A stretch of 64,000 bases of DNA from Promethearchaeota archaeon (GTDB lineage: Archaea > Asgardarchaeota > Lokiarchaeia > Sigyniarchaeales > SOKP01): positions 1 to 64,000 of the forward strand of contig JAEOSU010000009.1 in the NCBI GenBank assembly GCA_016840165.1. Reading direction: 5' to 3'. The number at the start of each line of letters is the position of its first letter. Within the stretch, counting starts at the first letter, position 1. Both the position numbers and the translations under genes were made by a program. The notes under the pieces are model-generated. The model was given only the letters and a program-made list of their open reading frames with translations, had not been told where the DNA came from and did not search any database. Positions 17,895-26,366 of this stretch are shown here, piece by piece.

Positions 17895-19340
17895 TTATAA
17901 ATTGGACTTCTCAATTCTATTTAATTCCCTCAAGAGATCCTCTTCAATGGGTATTAATGGTGCTTTTTTCTCTAATTTTAAGGCCTCCACTCTTGCGCGA
18001 CTTCTCGCAGAATTCGACCCTAACATTCTCCACGAATCTCTTGTGGCTCGATCAACTATTGGACCAGTAAAAAGCAACTCTTCTCTAAATAACTTTAAAG
18101 TACTGGGATGTGATAGTAATTCTTGCTTATCATCATAATCCTTTAGTATCTCTGAAGCAAATGGAGAACCATAATCTGTAATTCCTTTTAAGAATCTTTT
18201 TACCATACCACATATCTCATTATCTATTAGTAGTTTTTCTATGCTTTGAGTTGATTCAAAATCAAGCATTCCGGGACCAGATATCATATTTATCCCAGCG
18301 ATACCTGCAAGTAAAGCACCCATTCCAGCTTCAAATCCCGCTTGGGCATCGGGAACTTTTGAATCACTTAAGCTCATATAGGCATGTGTTGGTAAGTTGA
18401 GGAATTTTCCCATTTCAACATCTCCTAAGTTAATCATCATAGTCTCAATTGCACCCATTGGAGTAGTTCCTGTTTTCATGTCTAGTATCGCTGGTGAACC
18501 TCCCCATATTATTGGAGCTCCTTTTCTTGATAATTGAGCAATAACAACTCCAGCTAAACTTTCAGCACAATGTTGAGTTATCGAACCTAAAAGAGTTACA
18601 GGGGCACTCGCACCAGCTAAGGGCATCGAAACAAACTCGGATGGTATCATGCTTTTTGCAGCATCAATAACCGATTGAGTAGTTAAATCGGACCATTTGA
18701 GAGGGGGGCTCGGACATGCATCGAATATAGCTAATGGCTTTTCAGCAAGGGCTTTTTCTGAGTTTCGACAAGTTAGTAATAATTCCCGCATAATCGAGAA
18801 GCTTTCCACGCGAAATGTACCAGTAATTACGGGCTTATAACAATATGTTAGCGCTAAATAGAGTCTATGCCAATCCTGAGCGTTCTTGGGAACATCTTGG
18901 TAGATTAAGGCGGTACTTTGAGCATCGATATACGGCAAATGCTCTACAATTTTTGAAAATCGAATAAAATCCGCAGACTGGGCATTTCGAATCTCTCCAG
19001 TTTGCTCATCTAAGATCAATATTGCAGCAGAACCGGGATCATAATTAACCTGATCTCCACTTAGTGTGAGATGATTTTGTCCCTCTCTATCATATAGTTT
19101 AACCTCATCTGGTACACTTTTTAAACACCGATCAATAAGATCTGGTGGAATAAAAAATCGTGAATTTTTCTCTGGTAGTCCTTCTCGTTGGAAAAGTTCG
19201 GCGGCATCTCGATTTTCGACAAAAATTCCTTGAGTTTTTAATATGCTTTTAGCTTCTTCTAAAATTTTAGTTCTATACTCATCATTTAATATACTAATTT
19301 TAGGCCTAATTATGGTCATAGTTATTTTTTCATTCCTCAA
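17895..19340 (-). CDS. MttB-family methyltransferase (non-pyrrolysine)
   Basis: A 481-residue protein of the trimethylamine methyltransferase MttB family, which moves a methyl group from a quaternary or tertiary amine to the Co(I) of a corrinoid protein. Recognisable regions are VNYDPGSAAILILDE, GTFRVESFS and the barrel segments ASAPVTLLGSITQHCAES and AIETMMINLGDVEMGKF. The frame is continuous, with no in-frame amber codon, so this is the pyrrolysine-free branch that includes glycine-betaine and related demethylases. It starts six bases after the homocysteine methyltransferase stop, as the last gene of the operon. The first ATG may be replaced by the in-frame ATG seven codons on. The methyl donor is not known. 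Confidence 0.88.
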   Translation of the reverse strand: MRNEKITMTIIRPKISILNDEYRTKILEEAKSILKTQGIFVENRDAAELFQREGLPEKNSRFFIPPDLIDRCLKSVPDEVKLYDREGQNHLTLSGDQVNYDPGSAAILILDEQTGEIRNAQSADFIRFSKIVEHLPYIDAQSTALIYQDVPKNAQDWHRLYLALTYCYKPVITGTFRVESFSIMRELLLTCRNSEKALAEKPLAIFDACPSPPLKWSDLTTQSVIDAAKSMIPSEFVSMPLAGASAPVTLLGSITQHCAESLAGVVIAQLSRKGAPIIWGGSPAILDMKTGTTPMGAIETMMINLGDVEMGKFLNLPTHAYMSLSDSKVPDAQAGFEAGMGALLAGIAGINMISGPGMLDFESTQSIEKLLIDNEICGMVKRFLKGITDYGSPFASEILKDYDDKQELLSHPSTLKLFREELLFTGPIVDRATRDSWRMLGSNSARSRARVEALKLEKKAPLIPIEEDLLRELNRIEKSNL

Positions 19341-19346
19341 TCTTAA

Positions 19347-20219
19347 TTAGATTAACTTTTTAATTTGATTAATTGTTTTGGGAGATGTACCACAACAACC
19401 TCCCACAATCTTTACTCCTATTTCAATCATCTTATAAATATGGTTTACAAACTCTTCCACAGGCTGATCATAATATATTTGCCCATTAGACTCCACTCTT
19501 GGTTGTCCGGCATTTGGTTTTATTGAGATTGGTAATTCAGTACACTTTTTCATTTCCTTTAGCAAATCTATCATATCGAGTGATCCTAAGGTGCAATTTG
19601 AACCAATTACATCCACTTTGCTCTCTTCTTGAGTTTTAATACATTTCTCAAGACTATCTCCCATAATGGTGAAAAAGCCTCTCTTTGTTCGTTTATAAGT
19701 CATTGAGCTGATGATTGGTTTTGAAGAAACTTTCTTGATAGCATCTATTGCCGCTTTCATTTCATCGATATCAGAAATAGTCTCAATATGCCATAAATCA
19801 ACTCCCATTTCTAATATTTCTGCTTGTTTTAAGAAACTTTCATACCACTCCTCAGGGGTAACTTTTCCAACCGGGGATTTAAAATATCCTGACGGACCAA
19901 CATCACCCACAATAAGTTTACCATTAGGACGAACCGCATTGATATTTTTAATCGCACTTTGATTTATTTCTTTAATTCTCTCTTCAAGTCTGTATTTCTT
20001 TAGATTAAGGTAACTCGAACCAAATGTGTTAGTTTGAACCATATCTGACCCTGCATCGAAATATGCTTTATGAATTTCTGAAATAACCTCTGGTTTTTCG
20101 ATATTCAAGAGATCTGGCAACATTCCTGGTTTGATACCCCGTTTAAAAATCTCAGTACCCATACCCCCATCAAAAAGAATCACCTTAGAGTTATCCTCCA
20201 ATAATTTATTAAATAGCAT
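19347..20219 (-). CDS. Homocysteine S-methyltransferase domain protein
   Basis: A 290-residue (beta/alpha)8 protein of the homocysteine-binding domain family shared by BHMT, MmuM and the N-terminal module of MetH. The N-terminal ILFDGGMGTEIFKRG and the three zinc-ligand cysteines, C209 in GSNCTLG and C275/C276 in GGCCGTSP, are intact, so it should bind and activate homocysteine. It has no cobalamin or folate module of its own. It lies between the corrinoid protein (28 bases upstream) and MttB (6 bases downstream), so the likely reaction is methylcorrinoid plus homocysteine giving methionine. Confidence 0.9.
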   Translation of the reverse strand: MLFNKLLEDNSKVILFDGGMGTEIFKRGIKPGMLPDLLNIEKPEVISEIHKAYFDAGSDMVQTNTFGSSYLNLKKYRLEERIKEINQSAIKNINAVRPNGKLIVGDVGPSGYFKSPVGKVTPEEWYESFLKQAEILEMGVDLWHIETISDIDEMKAAIDAIKKVSSKPIISSMTYKRTKRGFFTIMGDSLEKCIKTQEESKVDVIGSNCTLGSLDMIDLLKEMKKCTELPISIKPNAGQPRVESNGQIYYDQPVEEFVNHIYKMIEIGVKIVGGCCGTSPKTINQIKKLI

Positions 20220-20247
20220 TTTCTATTTCACCATTTTCCCAATAATT

Positions 20248-20898
20248 CTAAGTATGACTCATCAAATGCTTAACTAACTTTACTGCTTCAACCGCATTAT
20301 CTGCATAACCATCCGCTCCACTCTCTTCAACCCAAGATGGAGTAACTGGAGCACCACCTAAAATTACCTTAAAATTACCTCTAATTCCTCTGGATTCCAA
20401 CAAATCAATAACTTTTTTCTGCCCGAACATTGTTGTAGATAATAACGCCGATACTCCGATTATGTGTGCTTTTTTTTCAATGGCGGTTTCTACGATAGTT
20501 TCTGCGGAGATATCTGCTCCTAAATCGTAGACTTCGAATCCATTTGCACTCAACATCGTGCCTACTATCGTTTTTCCAATTGAATGAATATCTCCTTCGA
20601 TCGTTGCAATCACAATCCGTCCTAAAATAATACCCTTATCTGATGATTTTAGGGAAGGTAAAAGAATTTTCATACATTCTTGCATAATAGTTCCACCAAG
20701 CATCAATTCAGGTAAGAAAAATTCACCATCTTCCCATAAATCACCAATACGACGTATTCCTTCTCCAAATCCTCTCTCGATTGTCTTAATTAAATCCATA
20801 TCCTCATTAATAGCCTTAGTGGCTAATTCAATCGCTTTTTCTTTATCTAAACTTACTATAGCATCAGAAATTTCTTTATAAAATTCTTCTTGAGACAA
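20248..20898 (-). CDS. Corrinoid methyl-carrier protein (MtbC/MttC-like)
   Basis: A 216-residue two-domain corrinoid protein. The N-terminal helical cap (residues 1-85, with RRIGDLWEDGEFFLPELM) protects the cofactor. The C-terminal Rossmann-like domain has the cobalamin motif DIHSIGK with the cobalt-ligating His105, then GVSALLS and ILGGAPV. Proteins of this size shuttle methyl groups between a substrate-specific methyltransferase such as MttB and an acceptor methyltransferase. It is the first gene of the three-gene operon, so corrinoid carrier, acceptor enzyme and donor enzyme are all encoded together. No reductive activase (RamA-like) is seen nearby. Confidence 0.93.
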   Translation of the reverse strand: MSQEEFYKEISDAIVSLDKEKAIELATKAINEDMDLIKTIERGFGEGIRRIGDLWEDGEFFLPELMLGGTIMQECMKILLPSLKSSDKGIILGRIVIATIEGDIHSIGKTIVGTMLSANGFEVYDLGADISAETIVETAIEKKAHIIGVSALLSTTMFGQKKVIDLLESRGIRGNFKVILGGAPVTPSWVEESGADGYADNAVEAVKLVKHLMSHT

Positions 20899-20990
20899 AA
20901 ATATTTCTCTCGATACTTAATTAATTATAAGTTTAACAATATTTAGGTTAATTAATTAAAATTTCGAAAATGAAAAAAACCACTAACCAT

Positions 20991-23900
20991 TCATCTTAAA
21001 ATTTCATGATGTAAACTTTCAATAAATTCATTAAAATTATCTCGATTAAATTTGACATATAACATTGGCATTAATAAAATTGGAATAAACTTATCATTTT
21101 CACAGACAGGAATAATTTTTATTAATCCTTTTTTGCTAATTTGATAAGCTGACTGCCATTCACCCTTTACAGCTTCAGATTTCATAGAGTTCTCAGAGCA
21201 AAAAAGAATAAAGGTATTACTCTTCCTAAGTGTTTTTTCCATGAAATCTACAATATTCTCCCCACTATCAGCTTCCCAAAAAGAAATTTCTTCAATTTCA
21301 GAATATACTTTTAAGTTTTCTACAATAATTGGAATTTGAAAATAATCCGAATCTTTTGTAGCATAGCTAATAAATATTCTTTTTTTTGGGATTTCTTTAG
21401 AAATACGCAGCAGCTCTTTAAAATTTAGCTTTGGTTTACTTACTGTCGCCTTAGATGCCAGTACTCTATTAGATTCTTCTGCAATTTCACGAATTTCACT
21501 TAATCTAGGAGATTGACTGATTTCCACGGGGCAAGCAGGAGCGAATATGCCCACCGTACTTCTTGAAATCGAAGGTTCTTCAATCGTACTAAGAGCAGAA
21601 ATTAATATTAATTCTTCTTTTTGCACTCTTTCCAATTTGGTTAGAACTTCAATCTCTTTATCTTTATGGCCTGCTTTGCTGAACAATTCTGCAGCAGATT
21701 TTAAATACCCCGATCCAATCCTTAAAAGCTTTTTTCTTTTATCAAGATCTAACTCCTCATCGACTCTGATTAAATGCCATGCCGCATCAAAATAAGTTGA
21801 AGTAGCTAAAGCCCAATCAGCTGCATTATTGAAATTCCCTTTTTCATATAAAGAAGCCGCTTTCCTAAGCTTAGATTTAATTTTCGAGTAATGCTCTGTT
21901 TTTGTTTCTTTTTCAAGGGATTCATCAAATTTACATCCAAATTCTAGTGCTTGACAAAATGCAGAATTTCCCGAAGCAAGTAATTTAAATTTAGTATCAG
22001 TAAAACTATTGCTAGCTCTTTTGAATAAATTTCCTGCTTCTGCAAACCGTTCAGGATCTCCATACTTTTCAGCAAGCGTCATATTCTCCCAAGCTCGGCA
22101 AAGATAGTATATTGATTCAAGTTCTCTTCGCTCTCGCTCTACTTTAAATACAGTACAAATTATTCTAAATTGCGAAGCAGCAGTCGCAAATTTTTCAGCA
22201 GCTTCAAGTAAATTACCACGTTTACTTAAGACTCTTCCTTTTTCAAGTTTAATTCTAGAAGAACAATAATCTTTCCTGATTTTAGCTACTTTCTCAAGTT
22301 TTTCAATTGTTTTCCTTTCTTCTTTAGAATATTTAGATGTATCTCCTAGTTTTTTTATTGTATTTTTGAAAGCGATTTTAGTCATCTTATAAATTCTAAT
22401 GGCTTCTTCTTGTTTCCCTTGTTTACTAAAATCTTCTGCTTCTTCTAATAAAGCCCATGCTGTGTAATAAGGTGCTTCATAATTGTATTTACGCACTTTT
22501 TTTAGAATTATAACTGCTTGCTCATAACTTTCTTTCGCTTTTATATGTTTCTCTCTTTTATGATAACTTTTAGCGCTTTCTATTAAACTCCAAGCATGAG
22601 CGTATCTTATTTTTTCTTGAACTCTCTTTTTAAGCGGTTTATATTCAACATTTTTTAGTGATTCTCTATGAATTTCTTGAGCCCTTTTATAATTTTCTGC
22701 CGATTCATCGTGATTACCCATTCTATCTTCGATACGTGCAATATATTCATGAGTAGCGGCAGCAAGGGAATTGTGTCCTCTTTTTAGACATTCATCAATG
22801 GTTTTAAGAAACAATTTTTTAGCTTCAATTAATGGATTAATATCTACTTTAGTGATACCTAATTCTTCAAGAAGAAGTCCTAATCTAACTTGTCCTACTA
22901 TATTACCAGTACGAGACTCAACAGCATGTTTTATATATTTTTTAGAAGCATCTATGGCAGCTTCTAACATTTTTATCTTTTTTTGCTTGTTTTTTGCAAT
23001 ATCTGCCATAGTTTTATATGCTCTATATTGAGACGAATTAAATGATGCTGCTGCATTACCTCCTCTGTATGTTTCCCCAATATCTTTAGCTTGTTTAGCA
23101 TAATAAAGCATTTTTCGAGCGTATCTATCTTGTTGTTCTTTTTCTGTAGTGAGAATTGCCATTTGTGAGTAAGACCAAGTAAGCAGTTGGAAAGCCCATA
23201 CACAAAAAGGACCGAAAGCGAGATTTTTTAGTGAATTTTTGGTATAACTAATCCCTTTTTTAGCGTAAATTTCCCTCTCGTTTAGTGAAATAAAACTTCT
23301 CTGAGCAAAATTTCCATAATAAAATCCTGGTAAGAAATTGGAATAAAAATACCAGAGACTATTTTCATCTTCATATATTTTTCCTAAATCTATAATTTCA
23401 TTTATATCATTAATAATCCTCTTTTGGAGATAATTAAATCTACCACTAACTATTGCCCATAAATTTAACCAAAATAATGAAAGAATCGTAATTTTTTTTT
23501 CATTTGAATCCATGGCATAACTTAATCCCTTTTCATGGTATTCTAATCCTTTAAGAAAGTCTAATCTTTGGTCCCGTTCATCTTCAATAAAGTGAAATGC
23601 ATAAGCAGAATATATAAAACCTGTTGCAAAATTAATCATAGCAAGGATGGAATTATCAACGCAACCCTCAACTCTCTGTATACTTTCATCACATTTTAAT
23701 AGGAATTCTCTTGTATATTGCTTATAAAAATGCTCTCGTTTAAACGGCATTATAAAAAATATGATATGTAGATTAATAAAAAATTCAGCAAACAAGGATT
23801 CTGCCAGAATTTGAATATTTTCTTTTTCTTTTAAAATCTTCCAGATTTTATCCAAAATCTCCCTAGCTTTTTGAAAAATCTCTTCAATTTCTTTATTATC

Positions 23901-24386
23901 ACTACAATATGAGGTTATTAATCCTAAAGTAATTGCAGCTCGACTAAAAACTCGTGCTCTACCCATTTGATTATCGTCTTTAGAATAACTTTCACTTGCC
24001 CTAATAAATAGATCATATGCTTTACTAAATGATTCCTTTGCTTTAGCTACAGATTCGGTTATAAAACCGATATAATAACAAACTTCAGCCTTATTTTCTA
24101 ATTCATCAGATTGCATCTCAACTTCTTTAAAAAGATTTGCTGCTTCAGTATAAGCTTTAATGGCATTACTGTACATCTCTCTATGATCTTCTACCGTTTC
24201 TACGGTATCAGCGGCTCTAGCATTTGCATATCCGGACTTCCTATAAAATTCTGCAGCCTTTTCCATCTCATTTTCAATTAGGAAAGAATTAGCGGCTTTT
24301 TCATATAATGATGCTGCTTTTACCCAGTTGTAATTTCTTTCTTCTATAAGAGCTTGCTCTAAAGATCCATTTTCAACTTCTAACAT
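20991..24386 (-). CDS. Large helical-repeat (TPR-like) protein with C-terminal TIR domain
   Basis: A 1131-residue protein. Residues 1 to about 930 are amphipathic helix pairs of TPR/SNAP-like type, for example AASLYEKAANSFLIENEMEK, AAEFYRKSGYANARAAD and AAELFSKAGHKDKEI, rich in alanine, tyrosine and lysine. A linker of about 60 residues leads to a TIR domain (about 998-1131) beginning KKRIFISYATKDSDYF. A glutamate at E1076 (VKGEWQSAY) sits where the catalytic glutamate of NAD-cleaving TIR enzymes is found (after SEAVKGE, compare SxWxxxEL). This architecture fits a TIR effector with a scaffold or sensor repeat array. NADase activity and a defence role are inference. A perfect 14-bp palindrome lies about 83 bases upstream. 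Confidence 0.88.
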   Translation of the reverse strand: MLEVENGSLEQALIEERNYNWVKAASLYEKAANSFLIENEMEKAAEFYRKSGYANARAADTVETVEDHREMYSNAIKAYTEAANLFKEVEMQSDELENKAEVCYYIGFITESVAKAKESFSKAYDLFIRASESYSKDDNQMGRARVFSRAAITLGLITSYCSDNKEIEEIFQKAREILDKIWKILKEKENIQILAESLFAEFFINLHIIFFIMPFKREHFYKQYTREFLLKCDESIQRVEGCVDNSILAMINFATGFIYSAYAFHFIEDERDQRLDFLKGLEYHEKGLSYAMDSNEKKITILSLFWLNLWAIVSGRFNYLQKRIINDINEIIDLGKIYEDENSLWYFYSNFLPGFYYGNFAQRSFISLNEREIYAKKGISYTKNSLKNLAFGPFCVWAFQLLTWSYSQMAILTTEKEQQDRYARKMLYYAKQAKDIGETYRGGNAAASFNSSQYRAYKTMADIAKNKQKKIKMLEAAIDASKKYIKHAVESRTGNIVGQVRLGLLLEELGITKVDINPLIEAKKLFLKTIDECLKRGHNSLAAATHEYIARIEDRMGNHDESAENYKRAQEIHRESLKNVEYKPLKKRVQEKIRYAHAWSLIESAKSYHKREKHIKAKESYEQAVIILKKVRKYNYEAPYYTAWALLEEAEDFSKQGKQEEAIRIYKMTKIAFKNTIKKLGDTSKYSKEERKTIEKLEKVAKIRKDYCSSRIKLEKGRVLSKRGNLLEAAEKFATAASQFRIICTVFKVERERRELESIYYLCRAWENMTLAEKYGDPERFAEAGNLFKRASNSFTDTKFKLLASGNSAFCQALEFGCKFDESLEKETKTEHYSKIKSKLRKAASLYEKGNFNNAADWALATSTYFDAAWHLIRVDEELDLDKRKKLLRIGSGYLKSAAELFSKAGHKDKEIEVLTKLERVQKEELILISALSTIEEPSISRSTVGIFAPACPVEISQSPRLSEIREIAEESNRVLASKATVSKPKLNFKELLRISKEIPKKRIFISYATKDSDYFQIPIIVENLKVYSEIEEISFWEADSGENIVDFMEKTLRKSNTFILFCSENSMKSEAVKGEWQSAYQISKKGLIKIIPVCENDKFIPILLMPMLYVKFNRDNFNEFIESLHHEILR

Positions 24387-24468
24387 TATTAATCATACTT
24401 CTTTCGGGGCGAAACCAAACAAAAAAATATTATAATTAATAATTTGCATAATGAATTAATATGTCTTA

Positions 24469-24482
24469 TTACATTAATGTAA
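24469..24482. repeat. Perfect 14-bp palindrome upstream of the TPR-TIR gene
   Basis: The sequence TTACATTAATGTAA is its own reverse complement. It lies 83 bases upstream of the TPR-TIR start and within the divergent intergenic region, so it could be an operator for a dimeric regulator. In AT-rich DNA such a palindrome can also occur by chance. Confidence 0.35.
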
Positions 24483-24732
24483 ATTTAATTTTAGGAAGTT
24501 ATTAGAGAAAGTCTGGTTCTATTTGGGATAATCTTATTATTCCATTGTTAGCAGATTATTTAACTGAATAAATTATATTATCTCACACTATACTAAACTA
24601 AAAAATTGTAAATAATAATCAAATGGTGATGTTAAAATTCCCCGACGATATTATGCTAAAGCTAAAAAAACCTATGCCAAAGATCAATCTTTCGAGCAGG
24701 ATCAAGTTGGAGAGGAAAAAGAACGCTATCTA

Positions 24733-25128
24733 GTGAGCATAGAGTTAATGAGCTTAAAGACTACAAAGGATTATGACATATTCGGCTGGCGTGGTGAGTT
24801 CTATTTCAAAATCGATTCCGAGGATAAATTATTTAAGGCTCGTTGGCCCAATAAAGGAGAGATCAAATTACAAAGGAATCAAGAATTTACTTCAAAAGCA
24901 GATATGTCTCTCTGGAGCCAATTTATTACGGTGAGGGCAGATGAAAGTATTATACTTCCAATAAAAGTGATATTAAGAGAGAGAGACCCAATTCAGAAAG
25001 ACAAGACTGTCGCAAAACAAGTGTTTGAGATTAGATTACCCCAAAAAACAGAGTATGTAATTCTTCAGGATGACGATGAAGATACTAAAGCTAAACTCCG
25101 TATCCAAGCAACTAGAACGAGATATTAA
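24733..25128 (+). CDS. Small hypothetical beta-rich protein; N-terminus uncertain
   Basis: The ORF track gives 131 residues from a GTG at 24733. The product is rich in beta strands and charged residues (DIFGWRGEFYFKIDSEDKL, RADESIILPIKVILRERDP), compatible with a C2- or sandwich-like domain, but I do not recognise it. The same frame is open upstream to 24619 and reads plausible protein (KIPRRYYAKAKKTYAKDQSF, ending EEKERYLVSIEL), yet has no normal start codon there. An ATG at 24623 lies in another frame and would join after a one-base change in a CCCC run. Either the start is at 24733 or the true N-terminus was lost to a frameshift. Confidence 0.65.
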   Translation: MSIELMSLKTTKDYDIFGWRGEFYFKIDSEDKLFKARWPNKGEIKLQRNQEFTSKADMSLWSQFITVRADESIILPIKVILRERDPIQKDKTVAKQVFEIRLPQKTEYVILQDDDEDTKAKLRIQATRTRY

Positions 25129-25158
25129 CTTTATCTTTTTTCTTAATTAATTTTTATT
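25129..25158. terminator. T-rich tract between convergent genes
   Basis: The 32 bases between the stop of the small protein gene (25128) and the stop of the minus-strand C45 gene (25161) contain several T runs (TTTTTT, TTTTT, TTTTTT, TTTT) on the plus strand. This is a good archaeal U-tract terminator for the plus-strand gene. Confidence 0.5.
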
Positions 25159-25160
25159 TT

Positions 25161-26312
25161 TTATTTTAGGGTAAATTTCTCATACTTAGATTCGCACGGA
25201 TGGTTATCAGTAACCCAAAATTCCTTCTTTTGAGGTAAAACGATTATTGAACCTAAAGTTCCTGCAGCAGGACCATGCGTGCAAACTGTAAAATCATCTG
25301 GTTCCCTATTATCATGATCTCTTAAAATTTCTTTAATAATTTCAATGCTAATTTGTCCATGATACTTGTTCAGAAGTTCAATTTCTCTATTGTACCGCCT
25401 TATAGGGGATTCTATAGGACTTATATCCATATCATCCATTTTAAATCGAACATACTCTGGCAAATTAGCGTCTTTAAGCTCTTCTGACTGGTAATGGTTT
25501 GTGTGGGCTAGAATTCCGTTGTTAGGTCTACGAATCGCATAACGAGTGCTTGTAGTCTCAATAACACAAGTGTCGCCTGAATTGTCCATTAAACCACAAT
25601 GGAAGCCATTTGCTCGAGCAGGAAAATTAGATATAAAATCAATGGCTTCTTGAGTTGTTGCGCAAGTTTCTAATGCTTCCTGTATGATGAATGTAGCGGG
25701 AACACCTTTTAATCTGAAATCTAGTGGTTGCTTTTTCCACGACCGACCAAAATTATACCCTATAGCTAAACCTTTCTCATTTAACCCCATATGACAACCA
25801 ACTAGTGGATATTGTGTAAAATTCAAATTTTTATATCCATTATCTGGTCTTTCTTTACGGACTACCTGAAAAGGTTGGAGAACGTTAGGAAAATCATAAT
25901 TTCTTCCAAAAATCATCGAATTATCAATCGTTGCCTCCGAATAGGCAAAAATCATTGAACAAGCGGGAACTGGGGGGTTTTTATATATTGATTTGGGATC
26001 ACCAGACATAACCTCTATAAAATGACCACCATAAATCAATCCTTTGCTTATACCAGCTGCTTTGCTCAGAGCATTCATCTTCTCATGCTGGTTGGGAAGG
26101 AGATGTGATAATGATTTTTTAATATTTCTTTTTCCCATTACACCTAGAGCAAATTTAATAATGGAAAGTGGTATCCATTTAGAAGTCACTTCAGAAAACA
26201 TTTTTGAGTGTAAGACTGTATCAAATGTAGTATAAATTTTTTCTTTTAACTGTTCTCCTTGTTGAAAACCACGCTCAGCGGGATTTCCTTCTATCTTTAT
26301 ATAATCCACCAT
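25161..26312 (-). CDS. Peptidase C45-like Ntn hydrolase (acyltransferase family)
   Basis: A 383-residue protein of the C45 / acyl-coenzyme A:6-aminopenicillanate acyltransferase-like family. These are made as inactive precursors that cleave themselves before a cysteine, which becomes the N-terminal nucleophile. The expected cysteine is C118 in VPACSMIFAY, followed by the hallmark GRNYDFPNVLQPFQ. The N-terminal IEGNPAERGFQQGEQLKEKI is the family's conserved opening. LVGCHMGLNEKGLAIGYNFG and HTNHYQS are further conserved segments. Natural substrates are usually N-acyl amino acids or peptides, but the one here is unknown. There is no signal peptide. Confidence 0.87.
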   Translation of the reverse strand: MVDYIKIEGNPAERGFQQGEQLKEKIYTTFDTVLHSKMFSEVTSKWIPLSIIKFALGVMGKRNIKKSLSHLLPNQHEKMNALSKAAGISKGLIYGGHFIEVMSGDPKSIYKNPPVPACSMIFAYSEATIDNSMIFGRNYDFPNVLQPFQVVRKERPDNGYKNLNFTQYPLVGCHMGLNEKGLAIGYNFGRSWKKQPLDFRLKGVPATFIIQEALETCATTQEAIDFISNFPARANGFHCGLMDNSGDTCVIETTSTRYAIRRPNNGILAHTNHYQSEELKDANLPEYVRFKMDDMDISPIESPIRRYNREIELLNKYHGQISIEIIKEILRDHDNREPDDFTVCTHGPAAGTLGSIIVLPQKKEFWVTDNHPCESKYEKFTLK

Positions 26313-26366
26313 AAATAATTCATCTCATTATAACTAATATATAATTTATAATATAATCGAAAATCA

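Noticed and set aside
17895-19340. Possibility that the MttB homologue uses pyrrolysine.
   Set aside because: The reading frame is full length (481 residues) with no in-frame TAG, so it belongs to the non-pyrrolysine branch.
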